The translations under genes were made by a program, and so were the position numbers. Positions 9,378-17,158 of a stretch of DNA of 19,610 bases are shown one piece after another; position 1 is the first letter of the stretch, and each line of letters opens with the position of its first letter. The notes beneath the pieces were generated by a model, which was not told the DNA's origin, searched no databases, and worked only from the letters and a program-made list of their open reading frames with translations. Source of the stretch: Temnopleurus reevesii (lineage: Eukaryota > Echinodermata > Echinoidea > Temnopleuroida > Temnopleuridae); NCBI GenBank assembly GCA_036244855.1, contig BQKZ01000134.1, positions 33,170 to 52,779 of the forward strand, given 5' to 3'.

Positions 9378-9732
9378 TCAGTGAAAATCTTCATCAATTC
9401 AAGAACATTATGCTCGACTGAACCATTGTTTTGTGATCATCTTTTCGTTAAGACGTCTGGAACTCTTCAATGGTCTTATAATGCCCTCCCCCCCACCACC
9501 GCCACCACCACAACCCTATACCCTACCGGGTACTACCGCTACACTTGCGAGTTTCCAAAAATTATTTATTGCTGAAAATCTCAATCGATTTCATGAACAT
9601 ACTGACAGAATATTATTGTTTTGAGATCATCAATTCGTCAAGACGTCTTGTACTCTTCGATAAGACCCCCCCCCCCCCTCTAGACACCACCACCACTACC
9701 CTACTGAAGCACGATGACCCGCCAAGGTCAAG
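9378..9732 (+). repeat. Diverged tandem duplication, two units of ~180 bp
   Basis: Unit 1 (about 9378-9560) and unit 2 (about 9564-9732) share, in order: GTGAAAATCTTCATCAATT / GCTGAAAATCTCAATCGATT, AAGAACATTATGCTCGACTG / ATGAACATACTGACAG, ATTGTTTTGTGATCATC / ATTGTTTTGAGATCATC, TTCGTTAAGACGTCT / TTCGTCAAGACGTCT, ACTCTTC, a C-rich run and CACCACCACCAC. The C run is 7 nt in unit 1 and 13 nt in unit 2. Open frames here depend on the Pro/Thr triplets and are not convincing. Confidence 0.7.
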
Positions 9733-9884
9733 GGTATCCTTAACGAAAATAACAGATGGTGATTTCTGAATCTTTCAGAAGAGTATCATGAGTATGAGTC
9801 TTTAAATAAGACTTCACCAAAATATTCATGTTCTATTAGTAGGCCTAATTGAGGAAAAATTTTATGATGAAAGTGTGAAAATTC

Positions 9885-10546
9885 GAGCAAAATCGGATGA
9901 TCCATTCCAAAGTTATTTTAATTTTGATTTACAACTTTGATTGGCTCCTCGAGTTGGCAACCTACAGAAACAAGAAAAATAGCTGCCAACATGGATATCT
10001 GTCCGTTCAATTTGTACACAGAACTTCACATTTTGATCATTTTGAAAAAAAAAGTAGACAATAAATCCACAAGATTTATACCAAAATGCATGCAGAATCA
10101 ATGTATGTCGATTATTATACTCAATTAAAAAATCTACTTTTCTACTAATAATATGAATAATAATACCTCTTATTTACCCAGAGTAGCCACTTTCAGCTGT
10201 AATCTGTTCTACAAGGGGCCCTGCATAACATACAGTTATTATTACCCTTCTCCAGTCTTAAATGCCGAGCGCCAGGCAAGAAGGCAGATGGTCCCATTTT
10301 TATAAGTCTTTGGTATGACTCGGTCGGGTATCGAACCCACGACCTTCCGTTAATGGGGCAGACGCTCTACCACTGAGCCACACAAAAGAAGAAAGTGTGC
10401 AATTCTGTGTACAAAGGAATTGGAGAATTATCCATATTGGCAGCCATTTTTTGTCTGAAAGATGCCAACTCAAGGAGCCCATGAGGGGGTGTAAATGAAA
10501 CATTTGAAAATTCTTTTCATTTTAATTGATCGTCGACTTTCGCTAA
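9885..10546. mobile_element. Element F: inverted-arm element with nested SINE
   Basis: Left arm about 9885-10050 and right arm about 10385-10546 are inverted repeats. TGGCTCCTCGAGTTGGCAAC on the left matches the reverse complement of GCCAACTCAAGGAGCCC on the right. AGCTGCCAACATGGATA matches TATCCATATTGGCAGCC inverted, and TTTGTACACAGAA matches TTCTGTGTACAAA inverted. Outer parts are more diverged. A SINE (10145-10384) sits between them at the inner side of the right arm, so F was inserted first. There is no coding sequence. The motif AAAATGGCTGCC on the minus strand of the right arm resembles a YY1 site, possibly by chance. Confidence 0.65.
10145..10384 (-). mobile_element. tRNA-derived SINE, minus strand, nested in F
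   Basis: Read on the minus strand, the head has a good Pol III A box (TGGCTCAGTGGTAGAGC, 10364-10380) and B box (GGTTCGATACC, 10327-10337), with normal tRNA spacing of about 44 nt. The D stem GCTC/GAGC is perfect. The anticodon stem is imperfect and the acceptor stem does not pair, so it is a SINE head rather than a working tRNA. The body follows, with CTTGCCTGGCGCTCGGCATT, then a 3' end GGCTACTCTGGGTAAATAAG and an (ATT)-like tail at 10145-10165. Confidence 0.75.
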
Positions 10547-10642
10547 AATTCAGGCATTTTGATAATTGTATTTTTCTCCATCCATTCACATCACATTAAT
10601 GTCTGGGGTAACTTCCACTTTTATTTCTTGAAGGTAACATTA

Positions 10643-10817
10643 TGTTGAGGGCACTTTGAGTTGAATGTTCGATTTCTATAGGTGTATTTCCGTTGTTTTT
10701 AATGCTTTATGACTCAGTTCCCTCGACATAGTGTGTATACACATAGGATGGTAGAGTTTGCGCCGACTACTCCCCTCCAATTTTCCTCAGTAATAATGGA
10801 ATAATAAGCCACAATAA
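10643..10817 (+). repeat. Diverged direct repeat K, copy 1
   Basis: It shares with 11526-11703: GTTGAATGTTCGATTTC, TTGTTTTTAATGCTTTATGA, CTCAGTTCCCTCGACA, TAGAGTTTGCGCCGACTAC, TTTTCCTCAGTAATAA and AAGCCACAATAA, with small indels. Copy 1 has CTCCCCTCC where copy 2 has a C16 run. Its origin is unknown (mobile-element remnant or segmental duplication). No coding evidence. Confidence 0.65.
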
Positions 10818-10896
10818 CAATAATAATAATCATAGGCCCATCTATATAGTGCAATAAGAAAATCCATTGAATACACTATACTGCGCTTGATACTAG
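10811..10896 (-). mobile_element. Retroelement 3' tail, minus strand
   Basis: On the minus strand: CAAGCGCAGTATAGTG, then TTGCACTATATAGATGGGCC and (ATT) repeats with interruptions at about 10811-10830. The AAGCGC...TATATA...(ATT)n layout is typical of CR1/L2-type LINE or associated SINE 3' ends. It is a short fragment. Confidence 0.45.
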
Positions 10897-10917
10897 GTAC
10901 CAAATTATTGGGAGCAT

Positions 10918-11340
10918 CCCACGAGTCCGACAGCCCACGAGTCCGACAGCTCACGAGTCTGACAAAAATGAATATAAGCCTACTACATCGACAATTTTCA
11001 AAATCAGGTTCGAGCTAGACATTTTGACTTTCATGCTCGCAAGATCGACACTGACAAATTATTTGCTTTGAGCCCGACAGCACGCAGACAGAGCTACGAG
11101 ACCGACTAACGTAAATATAGTTGTCGGAATAACTGTCGGACTAATAGACCACTTTTACCTAGAGTCGGTCTCATTTGCAAAATTCATGTTCGGTCGTAAT
11201 CATGTGCGTTTTCATAATTTTGTCGGATTAATGAGTTGTCTGACTCTAATCCGATGTTATGTAATGTCTATTTCGTGCACCAATTGTTCAAAATGTCGGC
11301 CTCGTGAGCTGTCGGACTCGTGGGCTGTCGGACTCGTCGG
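10918..11340. mobile_element. Element J: 423-bp inverted element with tandem 16-mer termini
   Basis: The left terminus is three tandem copies of a 16-mer, CCCACGAGTCCGACAG (10918-10933, 10934-10949 and a 15-nt third copy at 10950-10964). The right terminus is the mirror: three copies of CTGTCGGACTCGTGGG-like units (11294-11308, 11309-11324, 11325-11340). Degenerate CCGAC/CGAC motifs recur through the left half and GTCGG through the right half, so the interior keeps inverted symmetry. A 13/14-bp direct repeat, GTAC(C)CAAATTATT, lies just outside (10897-10909 and 11343-11356). The right repeat overlaps the tail of a SINE. There is no credible ORF. The family is not identified. Confidence 0.7.
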
Positions 11341-11344
11341 TAGT

Positions 11345-11512
11345 ACCCAAATTATTACCCTAACAGCTTACACAGGCATTCCAAAGAAAACATTCCTGCG
11401 AGGAATCTATTTTCACCTGGGTTGATCGAGTGCAGCACAACGTGAATCAATTTATTGGAATCGAACCGCGGACCTTCTAGTTGAAAGGTCAGGGTCAGAA
11501 CCACTGCACCAC
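11345..11512 (-). mobile_element. tRNA-derived SINE, minus strand
   Basis: On the minus strand there is an A box TGGTGCAGTGGTTCTGA (11495-11511) and a B box GGTTCGATTCC (11457-11467). The body contains GTTGTGCTGCACTCGA, AACCCAGGTGAAAATAG and CGCAGGAATG, and the tail is CTGTTAGGGTAATAATTTGG. Head and core match the SINE at 19427-19610 in the opposite orientation, here with an intact A-to-B region. The core has a small internal change (TCGATCAACCCAGG). Confidence 0.8.
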
Positions 11513-11525
11513 AAGGCTTCTACAA

Positions 11526-11703
11526 TGTTGAAGAAACTCCAGGTTGAATGTTGGATTTCAGGCGTGCATCCGTTCATTGTTTTTCATGCTTTCTGACTCA
11601 GTTCCCTCGACAGAGCGTGTAGGGCTGTATAGTTTGCGTCGACTACCCCCCCCCCCCCCCCTCAACTTTTCCTCATTAATAACAGATTAGTAAGCCACAA
11701 TAA
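11526..11703 (+). repeat. Diverged direct repeat K, copy 2
   Basis: Second copy of 10643-10817, about 885 bp downstream in the same orientation. It carries a C16 run (11646-11661) absent from copy 1. It ends AAGCCACAATAA, directly before MITE A5. Between the two copies lie a retroelement tail, element J and a SINE. Confidence 0.65.
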
Positions 11704-11705
11704 TA

Positions 11706-11951
11706 CTAAAGGCCGACTCACACCTTTGCGTTTTGACCCTCCGTCAGGCGAACGTTTTTGAAAACTATAACGCACCCCAGGCGCTTAGTATACGCTGATC
11801 AAACTGACGTTCGGACTGCGCTCTAGTAGGGTAAGCCGAGCGTCAGTCCACTAAATAACGTGCGTCTTTTTACGTTCACGGAGAATTTTTAATGTAAAGA
11901 AAAATGCTTGGCCGACGCAGGCTAAAACGCAAAGGTGTGAGTCGGCCTGAA
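11706..11951. mobile_element. Family A MITE, copy A5 (full length)
   Basis: It starts CTAAAGGCCGACTCACACC and ends CAAAGGTGTGAGTCGGCC then TGAA, both mutated TTAA edges. Length is 246 bp. The centre has AAACTGACGTTCGGACTGCG and CCGAGCGTCAGTCCAC. The left arm contains the AGTATACGCTGATCA block, which other copies carry in the right arm or share with A2. Outer arms are close to the family consensus while the inner arms are diverged. Confidence 0.85.
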
Positions 11952-12520
11952 GAGACAAAATAAAGTTCCATATTAATCGTAGCACCAAAAACAACAAATG
12001 ACGTCATCACAGTTAAATAATAACAACAGCAACTTAATAAAATCACAAAAACTGTCACATTTAAAAACAACTTTGATACAAACATTACAACGTCTAACAA
12101 TCTGCAATATGAAATAATTTTAGAAAGCCATTTTTGTCCACAGTTACGTGGAGTATAATTTCATTTTGTTTTTCATTACTGTTGAAATCGGAACCGACTT
12201 ACAATAGGTGATAATGCGATTGTGACTTTTAAAATTTTTCAAAATATGACGATAAGGGTCATCAAATCGCAATATATTCATTTTCAAGATATTGATAACT
12301 CTGTCTTAAGTTGAATTATATTGAAACAAAATGGTACACAGGAAAAAATATGACCGTGTATGCGGTGATTATCAAAACTAAAATCTCGCGAGTTAAACGA
12401 AAACAAAAAACAAACGGCATAAATAACAAAAACAGTAATCTATGGTCATGGTAATTGCAGAAAACATGATGATTAATAAGACCAAAATCACGGAGACGTC
12501 CTTCTTCACAACAGTTAACA
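11952..12520. other. Unannotated AT-rich stretch
   Basis: No supported feature. Short minus-strand frames with hydrophobic residues exist but lack any recognisable motif. Confidence 0.4.
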
Positions 12521-12772
12521 TTAAGGCCGATTCACACCTTTGCATTTTAGCCTGCGTCGGTCCAGCGTTTTTGACAATTAAAAACGCTCCAGGGACGTGC
12601 AAAGACGCAGGTCATACTGTGAATTGACGTTTGGCGTACGCTCCTCTAGCGTAAGCTGAACGTTAGTCCATTGTCCGACCAGCGTTAACTGTGCGTCCAG
12701 GGAGCGTTTTTTACTTTCAAAAATTCTAGGCCGATGCAGGCTACAAACGCAGAGGTGTGAGTCGACCTGTAA
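12521..12772. mobile_element. Family A MITE, copy A6 (full length)
   Basis: It starts TTAAGGCCGATTCACACC and ends AGAGGTGTGAGTCGACCTGT then AA; the terminal GTAA (12769-12772) is one base from TTAA. Length is 252 bp. Left arm blocks GCCTGCGTCGGTCCAGCG and AAAGACGCAGGTCATACTGT, centre GACGTTTGGCGTACGCTCC and right arm CTGTGCGTCCAGGGAGCG are all present. Its right edge is fused to palindrome B2, as in the A2-B1 pair. Confidence 0.85.
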
Positions 12773-12901
12773 GCCCCGGTCACATAGGACCCCGGAAGCA
12801 ACACGATTCAACACTACTCTTTGTTAATTCACAGTTAACTGCCTCAGAACAACGAGTCGGGGTGAATCGTGTTGCTTCCGGGGCCCTATGTGACCGGGGC
12901 T
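12773..12901. mobile_element. Palindrome B2, ~129 bp
   Basis: The left edge GCCCCGGTCACATAGGACCC mirrors the right edge, CCGGGGCCCTATGTGACCGG then GGC, with TTAA at 12902-12905. The outer arms match B1. The loop (ACTCTTTGTTAATTCACAGT then TAACTGCCTCAGAACAACGA) is the reverse complement of the B1 loop, so B2 is inserted in the opposite orientation. The left inner arm has small changes (CAACACTACT versus CACCCCGACT). Confidence 0.8.
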
Positions 12902-12905
12902 TTAA

Positions 12906-13479
12906 GAGCAATATTGATGAGGAAAGGAAGAAAAGAGAGGAAAACTGGGAAGGAAATGGAATTATTGATTGAAATGTTATTGGATTTGCAGAACAAGAAA
13001 ATCAGAGGAGAGGTTACAATTTTATTCAGCAATATCGATGGCTACGGAAATGTTGTATGATGGTGAATGGTAAATTAATTATAGTGACATAATTGCAAAA
13101 CATTATGAAGTATTCATAAATTTACAAGCTAGAATTGATGGAGGAAGAGAGGGGTTGAATTTTGGTATGTGTATTTTTACATGCACGTACACTTTGCAAT
13201 AAGAGAATGCTTGTGTCTGATACCGGCATCAACGTTACCGTCCAAATGAAATGGAGGGGGTCGGGTTAAAAGCGGGCGTCGAAAATAGTACATATACACA
13301 GTTTACTGAATAACATATGCATTTCACAAGGGGTTTGTCAGAAATACACAGTAATGCAGAGGAAAGAGACTTGGCTGACACTAACGCATGTCAGGCGGTC
13401 AATTAGTCGCCTTCCCTTCCCAATTCTTCGTTCAAGGAGATCGGACCATTAAGTGGGTTCAACCTTTTGGTTAGCCATT
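12906..13479. other. Unannotated stretch
   Basis: It begins with a purine-rich segment (about 12918-12960). No gene, RNA or mobile element recognised. Confidence 0.4.
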
Positions 13480-13660
13480 TTTATTTATTTATCTTTATGG
13501 GGGAGGCCTCACATTAGAGGACAACTGATTTATCCATTAGTTCAGTCGTTAAGTGTAACTTATATATAATTTTTAGAACATAATCAGACGGACCTCCCCC
13601 TCACATACAACACAAGTACACAAACACGCACAAAACTATACACACAAACACCCTTGTTTC
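13480..13660 (-). mobile_element. Possible retroelement 3' end (minus) plus AC-rich tract
   Basis: On the minus strand, GAGGCCTCCCCCATAAAGAT leads into AAATAAATAAA, a plausible LINE tail. The 13585-13650 part is CA-rich (CACACAAACAC motifs). The evidence is weak. Confidence 0.25.
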
Positions 13661-13683
13661 TCTCATGGGGTGTTCGTCAGAGG

Positions 13684-13865
13684 TTGCAATTGATCGCAAG
13701 TTGCAGTTGATCAGAACGCGCCAATCAAAACAATTGTTTCATGCGCGTCTTGTTAGATGCGCAATGACAATGACAATGACAATTCTTTATTCTCATGGCA
13801 CTCAAGTCGTACCGTGCGCGAATGAAAGTGCGCGTTGCAAAGTTGCAGTTGATTTGCAGTTGATT
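13684..13865. repeat. TTGCAGTTGAT repeats bracketing a (CAATGA)n-tailed segment
   Basis: TTGCAATTGATC (13684), TTGCAGTTGATC (13701) and TTGCAGTTGATT (13842 and 13854) form two pairs. They flank a segment that on the minus strand reads GCCATGAGAATAAAGAATTG followed by (TCATTG) repeats, a possible retroelement tail at about 13763-13800. The arrangement could be a tail insertion into a short tandem repeat. Confidence 0.35.
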
Positions 13866-13980
13866 TTGAGCAACACCCTCTCAGACTCAGCACTTCAATC
13901 TCTCAAGCCTCCCTCCTCATCACTTTTCTTCTCGCCCCCTCGACCAAGTTTAGTTCCACATCCCAACCAAACCATCTGCA

Positions 13981-14237
13981 CTAAAGGCCGACTCACACCT
14001 TTGCGTTTCTGGCCTGCGTCAGCCGAGCGTTTTCGACAAATAAAAACGCCCCTTGGACATACAAAGGTGCAGGTCATACGGTGGACTGGCGTTCGGCGTA
14101 CGCTCCTATAGGCCGCAAACCGAACGTCAGTCCACCGTCCGATCAGCATAATCACTGTGCGTCCTGGGAGCGTGTATAATTTTCAAAAACGCTTTGCCGA
14201 CGCAGGGTAAAAACGCAAAGGTGGGAGTCGGTCATAA
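13981..14237. mobile_element. Family A MITE, copy A7 (full length)
   Basis: It starts CTAAAGGCCGACTCACACC and ends CAAAGGTGGGAGTCGGTCAT then AA. Length is 257 bp. The outer ~20 bp are nearly identical to A5. The centre GGCGTTCGGCGTACGCTCCT and the AACCGAACGTCAGTCCACCG block are well preserved, as is the right-arm block ATCACTGTGCGTCCTGGGAG. A 148-codon plus-strand frame, the longest in the window, ends inside it; it is a composition artefact. Confidence 0.85.
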
Positions 14238-14256
14238 AATTAAAAGGTTAGGAGAT

Positions 14257-14301
14257 CAGACAAAGCTGGGCGGGGTAATGGTAACCCATTGACTTTGTCT
14301 G
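14257..14301. repeat. Short stem-loop
   Basis: CAGACAAAG (14257-14265) and CTTTGTCTG (14293-14301) are perfect complements around a 27-nt loop. No known role. Too weak to call a terminator. Confidence 0.5.
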
Positions 14302-14481
14302 CCTGTCGAGTTTCCTTTTTATTAAAAAATCAAGATGATATCATTTCCAAACAAAATGTTTTATCATATGATTAATACTTTGGGAGTTTTGGGATTTGGG
14401 AGTTCCCTGAATAACCCTCTTTCTAAAATTATTTAGGTGTGAAGTGGAGGGCATTCAGGGGTGAACAGTTTGCCTTGTTCA

Positions 14482-14581
14482 CAGGTTTAGCACAACATGA
14501 CCTATGACTGTATTGAATTTGAATTCGAATCCATTCATTTTTTGATTAAATACATGTTTCATATCTATTGTGCTAAACCTG
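14482..14581. repeat. 14-bp perfect inverted repeat, 72-bp spacer
   Basis: CAGGTTTAGCACAA (14482-14495) and TTGTGCTAAACCTG (14568-14581) are exact reverse complements. The right copy directly precedes the tail of a minus-strand retroelement-like segment. Confidence 0.6.
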
Positions 14582-14584
14582 CAT

Positions 14585-14760
14585 TACTATTTATTGATTT
14601 ATCTGTTTATTCATTTATTCATTTATTTAAGTTTCCTTTAAAAGACAGGGTAGTTTGGCTTGTACAAAGTTACACGGCCTGCTTTTCAAAAGAGTCCTGT
14701 CGAATTGAAAACAATCTTGTGGGTGAGACAAGAAATATAAGGGTTCTCAGGCAACTTTGA
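14585..14760 (-). mobile_element. Probable retroelement 3' end, minus strand, (AAATGAAT)-type tail
   Basis: On the minus strand, a GC-balanced segment with GGCCGTGTAACTTTGTACAA and CCTGTCTTTTAAAGGAAAC leads into AAATAAATGAATAAATGAAT. This resembles a LINE 3' UTR and its tail. An 87-codon plus-strand frame overlaps it and is not supported as a gene. Confidence 0.4.
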
Positions 14761-15048
14761 ATATATTTGAATATTCTATCATTCAATTCTGTCTGGAGGT
14801 GCATTTCTTAGGAGATGTATGTTGCGAAAGTTTCGATTTCTCAATTTGCATTCTGTTGCCTTTTTGGAATACTGTTTAAGTTGAACTTTGGTGTCATTTT
14901 ATCACAAATTATGTGTCTATATTCTGGAACCCCGCAAGAATATCATAAGATTGAACAAAATCTTAAAATAGGAATTTAATTAAACACTGAACTAAATTTT
15001 TGTTCAAACTAAGTTATTGAAAATTACATCATTGACTGGTTGCCGGAA

Positions 15049-15234
15049 TTAAGGCCCCAGCACACCAAACACGGCACGGCTTCACGGCACGGTTTTTACG
15101 CAACATCTTGGTTGTCATTGGCCAGCGCGCTCCTCCGCGCAGAGGATATTCAACAATTAGCCAATCACAGGGGAGACATCGCGTAAATACCGTGCCGTGA
15201 TGCCGTGCCGTGTTTGATGTGCCCGGGCCTTTAA
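15049..15234. mobile_element. Palindrome C: 186-bp TTAA-bounded hairpin MITE
   Basis: TTAA at 15049-15052 and 15231-15234. The left arm TTAAGGCCCCAGCACACCAA continues with two direct CACGGCACGG units and then TTTTTACGC. The right arm mirrors it (GCGTAAATACCGTGCCGTGA, then GTTTGATGTGCCCGGGCCTT, then TAA). Arms pair over ~53 bp. The interior has ATTGGCC and GCCAATCAC (CCAAT-box-like, inverted) and CGCGCTCCTCCGCGCAGAGG. It is a non-coding MITE. Confidence 0.8.
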
Positions 15235-15912
15235 TCTGAAACAATATTTGCGCTATTCCTACATTTTCTGATTTTGTGCAATATATAGAATTCAAATGAA
15301 TTAAACTTTGGGGGTTTTTTTCGGGGAGGAGTGGTCTTTTTTCAGTACAGATGATGAATGCAAATTAATTTCTCATCATAGATTAGAACAATAATTTCAA
15401 ACTTTTTCAAATTTAGCAGAGCCTTCACTTTTCATGAAATACAGGTGATTCGTCGAAATGGAAAACATAAACGAAACTAAAATAAATGAAACGTACTAAA
15501 CAGTCCCCATCAAACATTATTTGCAGGTACAAATAAAACGCATATCGACTTATAATGATTAGGGAATGTTGAATATGCAGGAGTGCTGGTATATGCGACT
15601 AAGACATCAAGGTATACGATCACTGTCTCTTGATAAGAATCAGAAGAGATATATAAGACGGAATTAATTTTCTTTCTGGTAATTTGATTTGAGCAGGTCG
15701 ATATATTTTATGTGATATCACTTCGAATTTTCTCCTGCATGAGCAGGATGAATGGAAGTTAAAGGTGATAAATATTCAAGTGTCGTCATTTAAAAGGAAT
15801 TTATTGGGTATTGCTTAAAGGCGACCAAATCTTAATTTCCAGATTCTAAATGCTGTCAACGGTGCTTAGAAATCAGTGTGTAGTGCATCTAAAAGCTAAA
15901 ATTCAATACAAT
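15235..15912. other. Unannotated AT-rich stretch
   Basis: No gene or repeat recognised. One small hairpin CTCCTGCATGAGCAGGA lies near 15731-15748. Confidence 0.4.
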
Positions 15913-16028
15913 TACAGTCAAACCTGTCTACAGAGGCCATCCCAAGCTGCCAAGGGAAACAGTAAAAGTGGCCACTATAGACAGGTGGTCACTATAGACA
16001 GTGTTCACTATAGACAGGTTTGAATGTA
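15913..16028. mobile_element. Element H: 116-bp TA-flanked mariner-like MITE
   Basis: TA at both ends encloses CAGTCAAACCTGTCTA on the left and TAGACAGGTTTGAATG on the right, which are inverted repeats. A TA target plus CAGT-type ends are the marks of Tc1/mariner-type elements. Three copies of CACTATAGACAG occur in the right half (15973, 15990, 16006), spaced ~16-17 nt. The left arm has one diverged inverted counterpart. Confidence 0.7.
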
Positions 16029-17118
16029 CATCATTAGGAATGCTATACGGTAATAAAACAAAATTGTTACACTTTTATCATATTTCCATATATATCTTGT
16101 TAGTGCCTTTACCATATATACAACTTACTTCATTTCTGCATTCTATGTTGTTTTAATGTGATAACATAGTTCACACATTTTTATGTGATAATCAGAAAAT
16201 ATTTTAAATAAAAAAAAAATCGTAACGTGTGAAAATATCTTTAAATGGAACACGATCAGGTAATAACATGTTCTCCGAAATGAAACAAAATGTATACGAA
16301 TAAAAGGTGTATCTCTTTTCACCTAATTTATGATGAATGATGATGAGACTATAGCCGTTCGACTCTAGGAAACCTTCGGAAATATGACATTATAAAATCG
16401 AACTGTGACCCACAGCCAAAGTCATACATTGTATAAGTCAGGATATTATATTTATTGACGAGATATCAGCAATGTGTAACCCAAGAAAACTTTTAGGTCA
16501 ACACCGGTTTGACATTTGAATTAAAATGGATTACAGTGTTGTGATTTTCAACGCCGGTACTTGTTTGTTATATATTTTAACAATTTCGTAATACTTTATA
16601 TATTTAATTTTACGCTGTATATAGTCTATTCCGATCTCATTGCATTGTATAATGATTTGTTTTTAATTTGTTAACCATTTTCTTTAACTATATATGAACA
16701 AACATTGAACTATATATTTGTGTATTGAAATAAATGCACCTTCTTCCAATTCGGTGTTTAGATATAAACTTTATCTGGTTGGTAGCTGGTGGTGTTCTTA
16801 CACCCTTTTTTTTAAAGCACATTACGAATAACAAACGCACCTGTAATTTTGTATACGCAACATGGACTAGTTTAACTGTATAATTATATTTCAATGTGTT
16901 TCAGGGCCCAATGGAAGACCAAACTTTGTCGAATGGGCTACCATGGTGAAATATTAATTAATAAATTAAAGAAAATGAATAAACAAAGAAACACCGGATA
17001 GGGAACGATGTCCTATATATGTAAATATATTTCTATCTCTGCTTGAATCGTTATTTCTTTGACATTTTAGAAAGTATAAAAAAAGATGTAGGAAGTCTGG
17101 ATGCCATCCTGCCGTTCT
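16029..17118. other. Unannotated 1.1-kb AT-rich region
   Basis: No gene, RNA or mobile element recognised. Short A/T runs occur at 16209-16219 and 16806-16813. Confidence 0.4.
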
Positions 17119-17144
17119 ACTCCTCCTCATCCTCCTCCTCCTCC
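17119..17144 (+). repeat. (CTC)n microsatellite
   Basis: About eight CTC triplets with one CAT interruption, ending just before the D2 fragment. Confidence 0.85.
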
Positions 17145-17158
17145 TACATACACCACTC

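Noticed and set aside
10313..10384. Functional tRNA gene on the minus strand
   Set aside because: A and B boxes and the D stem are good, but the acceptor stem does not pair, the T stem is imperfect, and a SINE body follows.
10918..11340. CRISPR-like repeats (16-mers)
   Set aside because: Units are directly tandem without spacers and mirrored at the far end. This is a transposon-terminus pattern in a eukaryotic context.
10643..11703. LTR retrotransposon with K1 and K2 as LTRs
   Set aside because: The interior is only ~700 bp of unrelated insertions. No primer-binding site, polypurine tract or gag/pol was seen.
13665..14111. 148-codon plus-strand open frame, the longest in the window
   Set aside because: Its 3' part is MITE A7 and its 5' part is low-complexity DNA. 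No recognisable domain; composition explains the openness.
14257..14301. Transcription terminator hairpin
   Set aside because: Long loop, no T run directly after it, and a eukaryotic setting.
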